Assembly (NCBI GenBank): GCA_003169655.1
Contig: PNAZ01000126.1
Coordinates: 1-39,641, forward strand
Origin: Chloroflexota bacterium
Lineage (GTDB): Bacteria; Chloroflexota; Limnocylindria; Limnocylindrales; CSP1-4
Direction: 5' to 3'
Length of the DNA stretch: 39,641 bases
Every line of letters starts with the position of its first letter. The first letter of the stretch is position 1. Below the pieces are notes generated by a model. That model made no database searches. It saw only the letters and a program-made list of their open reading frames with translations, and was not told the origin of the DNA. Of the stretch, positions 33,342 through 39,641 are shown one piece after another. A program made the position numbers and the translations under genes.

Positions 33342-33515
33342 ATGACGAGCTACATCTCTGCACTCATTGCTTCGTTCCGCTCCGACGACGAAGGCCAGGG
33401 TCTGGCTGAATACGCCCTGATCCTCGCCCTCATCGCGATCGTCGCGATCATCGCCCTGATCTTCCTGGGCGGACAGGTTTCGAAGATCCTTAGCAACGTC
33501 GGTAATTCGGTCTAG
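33342..33515 (+). CDS. Flp/Fap-type pilin, copy 3
   Basis: A 57-residue pilin with the same leader as copy 2, prepilin motif DEGQGLAEYALI and tail GGQVSKILSNVGNSV. From the cleavage site on, its protein is identical to copy 1. GGAAAGGAGGT at 33321-33331 lies 10 nt before the ATG at 33342; the frame is open to 33303 but lacks a site there. It is the last pilin before cpaB. A 10-bp inverted repeat at 33525-33548 follows, with only a weak T tract. Confidence 0.92.
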   Translation: MTSYISALIASFRSDDEGQGLAEYALILALIAIVAIIALIFLGGQVSKILSNVGNSV

Positions 33516-33802
33516 GACCGCAGGTCGGCCGGCCACTGGGCCGGTCGATTGTTGGGTCGAAACTGACGGGCGGCGTCGTCCCTCTGGGGGACGGCCCGCT
33601 CGTTCTGTTTCGGTCCGGTCCGGGGTGGCGACGCACCAGCCGCGGGCGTCGTGGAGATCGATGCGGATCACCTTGCAACAAGTTTGCGGTCCGCTTGATT
33701 TCCGGCCATTTCTTCCTAATGGTCCTAGCCCTTTGGTATAGTCGCGCGGCCTTTGGGCGGTGCTACAGTGGTGCCACTTGTCACACGGCTGGGGAGAGTA
33801 GT
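33516..33802 (+). other. Intergenic region between flp copy 3 and cpaB
   Basis: A 287-nt gap with no gene. It holds two inverted repeats: TCGGCCGGCC with GGCCGGTCGA at 33525-33548 (one wobble pair), and CGTCCC with GGGACG at 33577-33593, followed by CGTTCTGTTT. Either may end pilin transcription, but neither has a good T run. TATAGT at 33737-33742 is the best -10 for cpaB, with TTCCTA 18 nt upstream as a weak -35. GGGGAGAG at 33791-33798 is the ribosome site of cpaB. Confidence 0.5.
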
Positions 33803-34723
33803 TTGAAGCGAACAAGTCGGGTGTTCCTGCTGGGCGGGATCATCCTTGCCATCATCGTTTTCGTTCTGATCATCCTGTTGTTCTCGAATGGGACCGGCGG
33901 GACAGGGTCGACCAGTAACCCGCCTCCGGTAACGCAGCTGCAGACGGTCTACGCGACCGTTGACATCCCGCTGGGGACGCAGGTCACCTCGGATATGGTC
34001 GCGACCCATCAGGTCGACGTCACCACCCGTTCGGCCACGGCCTTCAGCAACATCACTGATGTTGTTGGCCAGATCATCCGGACCCAGGTGACCGCCAACA
34101 CAGACCTCAACGCAGGGATGTTCGCGTCGAGTGGCATCGTGGCCTCGGTCACGCCCAACCTCGATAAGGGCATGCGCGCAATGTCGGTCCAGGTCGACCA
34201 GGTGACCGGTGTCGGTACCCTGATCCAGACCGGCGACCACGTCGACGTGATCATCGGCTTCGGTGGCTCGACCGCGGGCAGCTCCTGCGGAACCGGCTTC
34301 CAGCTCGACAACGTCGACCCGAAGACTGGCGTCATCACCCCGGTCTCGGCCCTCGGCGGCTCGAGCATCAAGATGATCGTCCAGAGCAGCAAGGTCGTCG
34401 GGACGCTCCTGCCGCCGCCGACCGCTGCCGCCCAGGGTGCTGCCGCCAGCGGCGCTCCGTCGGGCACCAGCCTGAACGGGCAGCAGGAGATCGTTCTCCT
34501 GCAGGTGACGGCTCAGCAGGCCGAAGTCATTCGATACGGTCAGGTGGACGGCTGCCTGAGCCTCGTCCTCCGCTCGCCCAAGGACTACGTCGACGCATCG
34601 ACGCCTCCGAACCCGGTGGTGCCGCCGCTCGACCCGACCACGGGCGTGATCCTCAAGACCCTGGTCGATCAGTACGGCGTCCTGCCGCCACAGATCATCC
34701 AGGTGGTCCTGCCCAAGAAGTAG
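33803..34723 (+). CDS. cpaB: Flp pilus assembly protein CpaB
   Basis: A 306-residue membrane-anchored protein. An N-terminal hydrophobic segment (about 7-26) is followed by an SAF-like domain (VYATVDIPLGTQVTSDMV, from about residue 52), then the RcpC/CpaB domain with VTPNLDKGMRAMSVQVDQVTGVGTLIQTGDHVDVI and KVVGTLLPPP. In other bacteria CpaB sits in the envelope and helps pilus assembly, often with the secretin; here no secretin is seen. The start is TTG at 33803, since GGGGAGAG is close upstream and the longer frame from 33695 would include no signal. A terminator-like hairpin separates it from cpaE. Confidence 0.88.
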   Translation: MKRTSRVFLLGGIILAIIVFVLIILLFSNGTGGTGSTSNPPPVTQLQTVYATVDIPLGTQVTSDMVATHQVDVTTRSATAFSNITDVVGQIIRTQVTANTDLNAGMFASSGIVASVTPNLDKGMRAMSVQVDQVTGVGTLIQTGDHVDVIIGFGGSTAGSSCGTGFQLDNVDPKTGVITPVSALGGSSIKMIVQSSKVVGTLLPPPTAAAQGAAASGAPSGTSLNGQQEIVLLQVTAQQAEVIRYGQVDGCLSLVLRSPKDYVDASTPPNPVVPPLDPTTGVILKTLVDQYGVLPPQIIQVVLPKK

Positions 34724-34735
34724 ACCTCCAACGGG

Positions 34736-34768
34736 CCTGAGGGTCGACCCGACCCTCAGGTTCTACCC
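34736..34768 (+). terminator. Terminator-like hairpin after cpaB
   Basis: A perfect 11-bp stem, CCTGAGGGTCG (34736-34746) and CGACCCTCAGG (34750-34760), with a 3-nt loop, followed by TTCTACCC. The T tract is weak, so it may only partly stop transcription and set cpaB apart from cpaE. Confidence 0.6.
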
Positions 34769-34781
34769 AGCCCCGCGGCCG

Positions 34782-34819
34782 GACGGGCGCGACAGATCCT
34801 CACGGATCCCGCGCCCGTC
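34782..34819 (+). promoter_or_regulatory. Nested stem-loop in the cpaE leader
   Basis: GACGGGCGCG (34782-34791) pairs with CGCGCCCGTC (34810-34819), 10 bp perfect. Inside it, GATCC (34795-34799) pairs with GGATC (34804-34808) around TCAC. It ends 50 nt before the cpaE ATG and has no T tract after it. It fits an RNA control element or a protein-binding site. Confidence 0.5.
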
Positions 34820-34869
34820 GATCGCTCCGGGACGTAACGATCCGCAGTAAGGCCGATGAAGCGACCCTA

Positions 34870-36111
34870 ATGGCAGACAAGATCCGCGTCCTCATCGTCG
34901 ACGACATCAGCGAGACCCGCGATCACCTGGCGAGGCTACTTGGCTTCGAGACTGACATGGAGATCGTGGGCCTGGCCGAGTCGGGACGGCGCGCCATCGA
35001 GCTCGCCATCGAGCTCAAGCCTGACATTGTCCTGATGGACATCAACATGCCGGACATGGACGGGATCGAAGCAACCGAGCAGCTCTCGGCCCAGGTGCCG
35101 GGCGCGTCGGTCGTCATGATGTCGGTCCAGGGCGAAGCCGACTACCTCCGCCGGTCGATGCTGGCCGGGGCGCGGGAGTTCCTGGTCAAGCCCTTCAGCT
35201 CCGACGAGCTGACCTCCTCAATTCGACAGATCTACGCGCGGGAGCGAGAGAAGCTCGAGCGCTTCCCGGTCGCCGTGGCAGCTCCGGCCATCATCCCGGA
35301 CGTCGATCCGGGCCAGGTCATCGCGGTCTTCGGACCAAAGGGCGGCATCGGCCGAACCACGATCGCGGTCAACCTCGCGGTTGCCGCGGCCTCCGAGCTC
35401 GGTCAGCGGACCGCCCTGGTTGACGGCTCGTTCCAGTTCGGGGACGTTGGCGTCCTGCTCAACCTCAATCCCAAGAACAAGTCGATCGCCGATCTCGCGC
35501 CCGACCTCGAGGCCGGCCTCGAGCTCGAGTCGATCGACCCATTCCTGACGGTCCATTCCTCGGGGGTCAAGGTCCTCCTCGCACCGCCCACGCCGGAGAT
35601 GGCCGAGCTGGTCACCCCGGTCGGCGTGCGCAAGGTCCTCGAGCTCCTCCGCCGGACCAACGACCTGATCGTCGTTGACTGCTCATCGTCGATGGCCGAC
35701 ACGACCCTGGCCATCCTCGACCAGGCCGATGTGATCCTGACGATGCTCACCCTCGAAATCACGAGCATCAAGAACATGCGCCTGTTCCTGGAAGTGACCG
35801 ATCAGCTGGGCTACGACTCCAGCTCGATCAGGCTCGTTCTCAACCGGGCCGACTCGACCCTCGGGATCCGCGTGGCGGACGTCGAGCAGTCGATCGGGCG
35901 CAAAGTCGACCATACAATTGTGAGTGACGGTCGCAGCGTGGTTTACGCTCTCAACCGTGGGATCCCATTCTTCATGAGCAACCGGGAGGCCCAGGTGTCG
36001 CAGGATATCCTCCGGCTCGCAACTTCATTGACCAGCGACGAGCGCAAACCAGCTACCGAGGGCGCCCGCAAGGCCACGCCCGCCAAGAAGAGCCTGTTCG
36101 CATGGCGCTAG
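34870..36111 (+). CDS. cpaE: CpaE/TadZ-like protein: receiver domain plus ParA-type ATPase
   Basis: A 413-residue cytoplasmic protein that in other species places the Tad pilus at its site on the membrane. The N-terminal receiver domain is complete: Asp11-Asp12, phosphoacceptor Asp57 in VLMDINMP and Lys107 in LVKPFS. The C-terminal part is a MinD/ParA-like ATPase. Its deviant Walker A site reads GPKGGIGRTT (156-164): the signature Lys157 is kept but the second lysine is Arg162. The A' segment LVDGSFQFGDVG and LIVVDCSSS follow. Loss of the P-loop lysine is known in some TadZ proteins. An intact receiver suggests that phosphorylation, perhaps by the kinase upstream, controls it. Confidence 0.88.
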   Translation: MADKIRVLIVDDISETRDHLARLLGFETDMEIVGLAESGRRAIELAIELKPDIVLMDINMPDMDGIEATEQLSAQVPGASVVMMSVQGEADYLRRSMLAGAREFLVKPFSSDELTSSIRQIYAREREKLERFPVAVAAPAIIPDVDPGQVIAVFGPKGGIGRTTIAVNLAVAAASELGQRTALVDGSFQFGDVGVLLNLNPKNKSIADLAPDLEAGLELESIDPFLTVHSSGVKVLLAPPTPEMAELVTPVGVRKVLELLRRTNDLIVVDCSSSMADTTLAILDQADVILTMLTLEITSIKNMRLFLEVTDQLGYDSSSIRLVLNRADSTLGIRVADVEQSIGRKVDHTIVSDGRSVVYALNRGIPFFMSNREAQVSQDILRLATSLTSDERKPATEGARKATPAKKSLFAWR

Positions 36112-36112
36112 G

Positions 36113-36159
36113 AATCATCAGCCCGGTTGGGCAAACAGCAATCATCGGCCCGATTGGGC
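36113..36159 (+). repeat. Two-copy direct repeat with hairpin cores between cpaE and cpaF
   Basis: Two 20-nt copies, AATCATCAGCCCGGTTGGGC (36113-36132) and AATCATCGGCCCGATTGGGC (36140-36159), differ at two bases and are spaced at 27 nt. Each contains GCCC-GRTT-GGGC, a 4-bp stem with a 4-nt loop. The second ends 17 nt before the cpaF start. Confidence 0.75.
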
Positions 36160-36176
36160 GGGAAGGGGTATAGGGG

Positions 36177-37595
36177 ATGTCCCTGCTGAAGCGGATTGAG
36201 AGTGCTCGACCCGGGACGAGTGGTCCCGGTGTGGCACCGGGCAATGCCCCGGCGCCGACTGGAGGCGCGCCCGGGGCTCCCGGGCAGCCACCGGCAACGC
36301 CGGCCCAGCGACTCATGTCGTCCACGGGTCCAGTTCGGGAATCCTTCCGGGACGTCAAGTTCCGGATCCAGAGCCGGGTGATCCAGGACCTGGACCCCAA
36401 GCTCGACCTGTCCAACCAGGTCGAGGTCCGGCGTCAGATCGAGGAGATCTTCGGCAAGGTCATCGACGAGGAAGGCCTCGCCCTGACCCGGGCCGAGCGC
36501 GTCCGGATGCTGGAGCAGATCACCGACGAGATCATCGGCCTCGGTCCGCTCGAGCCGCTCCTGCGCGACGAGAGCATCACCGAGATCATGGTCAACGGAC
36601 CGCGCCAGGTCTACATCGAGCGGTCGGGCAAGCTGGAGCTGACCAACGTGGTCTTCCAGAACGACGATCACGTGATGCGGATCATCGACCGGATCATTGC
36701 CCCGATCGGCCGCCGCGTCGACGAGTCGTCGCCGATGGTCGACGCTCGACTGACCGACGGCTCCCGGGTGAACGCGATCATCCCGCCGCTGTCGCTGGTC
36801 GGCCCGGTCATCACGATCCGGAAGTTCTCGGCGTCGCCGTTCACGGTCGACGATCTGGTCCGTTTCGGAACGGCCACCCCCGAGATGTTCGACTTCCTCA
36901 AGGCGTGCGTCGAAGCCCGCCTCAACATCTTCGTGTCGGGCGGCACCGGCTCGGGCAAGACCACCACCCTCAACGTGCTGTCGTCGTTCATCCCCAACGA
37001 TGAGCGGATCGTGACGATCGAGGACGCGGCCGAGCTGCAGCTCCGCCAGGAGCACGTCGTGACTCTCGAGTCGCGGCCTCCGAACATCGAGGGCAAGGGC
37101 GCCGTCCCGATCCGGGAGCTCGTCCGCAACGCCCTCCGGATGCGGCCCGACCGGATCATCGTCGGGGAGTGCCGTTCGGGCGAAGCGCTCGATATGCTCC
37201 AGGCCATGAACACCGGCCATGACGGTTCGATGTCGACGGGCCACGCCAACTCGCCCCGGGACATGCTGTCCCGACTCGAGACGATGGTCCTGATGGCCGG
37301 CGTGGACCTGCCCCTGCGGGCCATCCGCGAGCAGGTCGCCTCGGCCGTTGACCTGATTGTTCAGCAGAGCCGGCTCAAGGACGGCACCCGCAAGATCGTG
37401 AACATCACCGAGATCCAGGGGATGGAAGGTGACGTGATCGTGATGCAGGATGTCTTCGTGTTCGAGCAGACCGGTATCGTCGAAGGCAAGATCATTGGCC
37501 GGCTCAAGCCGACCGGGATCCGGCCGAAGTTCGTCGAGAAGTTCGAAGTGATGGGGATCGCCCTGCCTCCGGGCCTGTTCGGCTTCGCGTACTAA
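36177..37595 (+). CDS. cpaF: Tad pilus assembly ATPase CpaF (TadA)
   Basis: A 472-residue secretion ATPase that powers Flp pilus assembly at the inner face of the membrane. The N-terminus (about 1-50) is a Pro/Gly/Ala-rich linker. The family segment with LLRDESITEIMVNG is at about 127-140. The catalytic domain has the Walker A SGGTGSGKTTTLN at about 258-270, the Asp box with EDAAELQL at about 282-289, and the Walker B region with RPDRIIVGECRSGEAL. A GHDGSMSTGHANS segment follows, as in all CpaF proteins. GGAAGGGG at 36161-36168 is the probable ribosome site. It is followed by tadB after 22 nt. Confidence 0.95.
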   Translation: MSLLKRIESARPGTSGPGVAPGNAPAPTGGAPGAPGQPPATPAQRLMSSTGPVRESFRDVKFRIQSRVIQDLDPKLDLSNQVEVRRQIEEIFGKVIDEEGLALTRAERVRMLEQITDEIIGLGPLEPLLRDESITEIMVNGPRQVYIERSGKLELTNVVFQNDDHVMRIIDRIIAPIGRRVDESSPMVDARLTDGSRVNAIIPPLSLVGPVITIRKFSASPFTVDDLVRFGTATPEMFDFLKACVEARLNIFVSGGTGSGKTTTLNVLSSFIPNDERIVTIEDAAELQLRQEHVVTLESRPPNIEGKGAVPIRELVRNALRMRPDRIIVGECRSGEALDMLQAMNTGHDGSMSTGHANSPRDMLSRLETMVLMAGVDLPLRAIREQVASAVDLIVQQSRLKDGTRKIVNITEIQGMEGDVIVMQDVFVFEQTGIVEGKIIGRLKPTGIRPKFVEKFEVMGIALPPGLFGFAY

Positions 37596-37617
37596 CTGGC
37601 GGGACAGGAGAGATTCG

Positions 37618-38622
37618 ATGCAGACCAGCTTGATCGTCGCGATCGTTGCCGCGGGAGCAGTCATCCTGATTGCCCTCGGACTGGCGATGTCCGGCGGTGG
37701 CTCAGGCGTCAGCGCCCGGCTGGAACGCTATGCGTCCGGCAAGCCTGACGCCAAGTCCGGCGGCTCCGGCGGAATCGGGGAGATGCTCAACCAGAGCGTG
37801 GCCCTGGCCAACCTCAACCGGGTGGTCGAGCAGCGCGACTTCGGGGCCAACCTGGCCCGGGACATCGCCCGGGCGGACCTCCACCTCAAGATCAGCGAGT
37901 ACTTCATGATCTGGATCGGCACCACCCTCGGGGTGCCGGCCGTCATGTTCGCCGCCTCGATCGTCTTCCCGGCCCTGGCCAACCCGTTCCTGCTCCTGAT
38001 CGGGGGCCTGATCGGGTTCGCCATCCCCCGCTTCTGGCTCGGCCGGCGGCGGAGCGGCCGCCTGAACCAGTTCAACAAGCAGCTGCCCGACACGATCACC
38101 CTGATCGCCAACGGCCTGCGCGCCGGTTCGTCGTTCCTGCAGGCGATCGAGCTGGTCGTCCGCGAAGCGCAGCCGCCGATCTCGACCGAGTTCGCCCGGG
38201 TGATCCGGGAAGTGAACCTCGGACTCGCCTTCGACGAAGCCCTCGAGAACATGGTCCGGCGCGTCCGGTCCGATGACCTCGAGCTGATGGCCACGGCCAT
38301 CTCGATCCAGCACAACGTGGGCGGCAACCTGGCCGAGATCCTCGACTCGATTGCCTACACCATCCGTGAGCGGGTCAGGATCAAGGGCGAGATCCGCACC
38401 CTGACCGCCCAGCAGCGCCTGTCGGGCTACGTCGTCGGCTTCCTGCCGATCGGGCTGGCCGGCTTCCTGTTCATCGCCGCGCCCGGCTTCATGGCCCCGA
38501 TGTTCGACGACTCGGTCAACATCGCCGGCCTGCCGGCTGGTGTCATCATCCTGATCTTCGGGGGTTTCATGATGTTCATGGGCTTCATGTTCATCCGCAA
38601 AATCGTCGACATCGAAGTCTGA
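37618..38622 (+). CDS. tadB: Tad pilus inner-membrane platform protein TadB
   Basis: A 334-residue type II secretion F-domain protein. One membrane segment at the N-terminus, a polar stretch (about 27-95), then two further segments before the T2SSF domain, which starts near RLNQFNKQLPDTITLIANGLRAG. The ISIQHNVGGNLAEILD segment is typical of TadB, and two C-terminal membrane segments follow. With TadC it forms the platform on which CpaF acts. ACAGGAGAG precedes the ATG. It runs into tadC with a 2-nt gap. Confidence 0.93.
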   Translation: MQTSLIVAIVAAGAVILIALGLAMSGGGSGVSARLERYASGKPDAKSGGSGGIGEMLNQSVALANLNRVVEQRDFGANLARDIARADLHLKISEYFMIWIGTTLGVPAVMFAASIVFPALANPFLLLIGGLIGFAIPRFWLGRRRSGRLNQFNKQLPDTITLIANGLRAGSSFLQAIELVVREAQPPISTEFARVIREVNLGLAFDEALENMVRRVRSDDLELMATAISIQHNVGGNLAEILDSIAYTIRERVRIKGEIRTLTAQQRLSGYVVGFLPIGLAGFLFIAAPGFMAPMFDDSVNIAGLPAGVIILIFGGFMMFMGFMFIRKIVDIEV

Positions 38623-38624
38623 CC

Positions 38625-39554
38625 ATGTTGCCTGTCATCCTGGTCGCCGCGGCAGCCGCGGGGGCCATCCTGCTCATCGTCACCGGACTGACGAGTGGTC
38701 GCACCGTCGACCCCGTCCAGGCCCGGCTCACCCAGCTTGGCACCATGCAGGCCAAGAACCTGGAGGAGCTCGAGCTCCAGGCGCCGTTCCTCGAGCGGAC
38801 GTTGCGGCCGCTGGCCGCCCGTCTGTCCGGCTCGGTCGCCCGGATCACCAGCACGTCGTTCGCCGATCGGACCGAGAAAAGCCTGGCCCTGGCCGGCAAT
38901 CCGGGCGACCTGCGAGTGGCCGACTGGCTGGGCATCAAGGCGGTCGTGGCGATCATCTTCGGGATCGTCTTCTTCCTGCTCTTTGCCGTCGTCAACATCC
39001 TCGGGATGCAGTTCCTGCTGGGCGTGGGGATGTCCCTGCTCGGCGTCGTGATCGGCTACATCGCGCCGGAGTTCTGGCTCGGTCGGCGGATCAAGGCCCG
39101 CCAGAAGGCCATCCTGCTGATGATCCCGGACACCCTCGACCTGCTGACCATCTCCGTGCGGGCCGGCCTCGGCTTCGACGCGGCGCTGGCCAAGGTGGTC
39201 GAGAAGCTCAAGGGCCCACTTTCCGACGAGTTCCGTCGGGCGCTGGCCGAGGTTCGCGTCGGCAAGAGCCGCCGGGAGGCGCTGCGCGACATCATCCCCC
39301 GCACGGAAGTCCCGCCGCTGACCAACTTCATCGGCGCGATCATCCAGGCCGAAACGCTCGGCGTGTCGATCTCCAAGGTGCTCCAGGTTCAGTCCGAGCA
39401 GCTCCGGATCGAGCGTCGCCAGCGGGCCGAGGAACAGGCGGCCAAGGCGCCGATCAAGATGCTCTTCCCGCTCGTCGGGTGCATCTTCCCGTCGCTGTTC
39501 ATCGTCATCCTCGGACCGGCCATCATCCTGATCGTCAAGAACCTGAAGGCCTGA
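38625..39554 (+). CDS. tadC: Tad pilus inner-membrane platform protein TadC
   Basis: A 309-residue T2SSF-domain protein, partner of TadB. It has an N-terminal membrane segment, a central pair, and the F domain with LMIPDTLDLLTISVRAGLGFDAAL and the later LTNFIGAIIQAETLGVSISKVL, a pattern typical of TadC. One or two C-terminal membrane segments close the protein. The ATG at 38625 is 2 nt after the tadB stop, so the pair is co-translated. About 87 nt follow before the window ends. Confidence 0.93.
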   Translation: MLPVILVAAAAAGAILLIVTGLTSGRTVDPVQARLTQLGTMQAKNLEELELQAPFLERTLRPLAARLSGSVARITSTSFADRTEKSLALAGNPGDLRVADWLGIKAVVAIIFGIVFFLLFAVVNILGMQFLLGVGMSLLGVVIGYIAPEFWLGRRIKARQKAILLMIPDTLDLLTISVRAGLGFDAALAKVVEKLKGPLSDEFRRALAEVRVGKSRREALRDIIPRTEVPPLTNFIGAIIQAETLGVSISKVLQVQSEQLRIERRQRAEEQAAKAPIKMLFPLVGCIFPSLFIVILGPAIILIVKNLKA

Positions 39555-39641
39555 CCGGCGCGACGGCGCGGTTCCCGGGTCGGCTCAGCCGGCCGGGGCC
39601 GCACCTGCGCTTCGATCTACGATGAAACGCGTCCGCAACGT
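39555..39641 (+). other. Downstream edge with possible start of the next gene
   Basis: An 87-nt stretch. ATG at 39622 begins a frame reading MKRVRN before the window ends. No ribosome site is clear. In many Tad loci the next genes encode TadE/F pseudopilins, but nothing here identifies this one. Confidence 0.25.

Noticed and set aside
1-39641. tRNA, rRNA, CRISPR array, insertion sequence, riboswitch
   Set aside because: No cloverleaf, repeat-spacer pattern, transposase motif or recognisable riboswitch core was seen on either strand.

Overview
The window is 39.6 kb of a high-GC chromosome with dense, often overlapping genes and frequent GTG starts. The Tad pilus locus has Flp pilins, CpaB, CpaE, CpaF, TadB and TadC but no secretin in view, which suggests a single-membrane bacterium. 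Together with cytoplasmic DegS/NarL-type kinases and a very large set of GT-C/GT87 membrane glycosyltransferases, this fits a Chloroflexota lineage, with a high-GC actinobacterium as the alternative. The taxonomy is inference. I found no tRNA, rRNA, CRISPR array, insertion sequence or phage gene.

Layout. (1) 1-5075, plus strand: the end of an MFS exporter, an acidic single-pass membrane protein with a Pro/Ser/Ala tail, a protein-L-isoaspartate methyltransferase, a PIG-L/LmbE deacetylase and a GT87-type membrane glycosyltransferase. (2) 4981-10157, minus strand: a five-gene operon of lower GC (GT2 transferase, methyltransferase, NAD-dependent epimerase, UDP-sugar dehydrogenase, GT-C membrane protein). 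Its genes overlap by 1-4 nt and it has a good promoter at 10164-10192. (3) 10252-22930, minus strand: a long run of membrane glycosyltransferases (GT87, PIG-V-like and other GT-C-like proteins), a GT4 and a GT2 transferase, a FemAB/CelD-like acyltransferase and a fused MFS-spermidine-synthase-like protein. (4) 22937-29276: five more GT-C/GT87 proteins on both strands. In all, 13 multi-spanning GT-C-like proteins lie in about 25 kb, consistent with building and decorating a cell-surface glycan from polyprenyl-phosphate-linked sugars. (5) 29300-32339: a cytoplasmic histidine kinase, a NarL-type response regulator and a second kinase-like protein whose ATP-binding domain looks degenerate, all overlapping. 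(6) 32358-39554: a 51-residue Flp-like microprotein, three near-identical Flp pilin genes each with its own expression signals, then cpaB, cpaE, cpaF, tadB and tadC. Prepilin peptidase and TadE/F pseudopilins are not in view and may lie beyond 39641.

Two themes stand out. Eight genes that head transcription units have a TAnnnT hexamer only 6-9 nt before the start codon, which predicts leaderless transcripts. The pilin genes instead have near-perfect Shine-Dalgarno sequences and structured leaders. Second, the kinase / regulator / degenerate-kinase trio directly abuts the pilin locus and probably controls it. The pilus locus also carries several precise inverted and direct repeats between genes: a strong terminator after flp1, a hairpin in the flp3 leader, a nested stem-loop before cpaE and a duplicated hairpin motif before cpaF.
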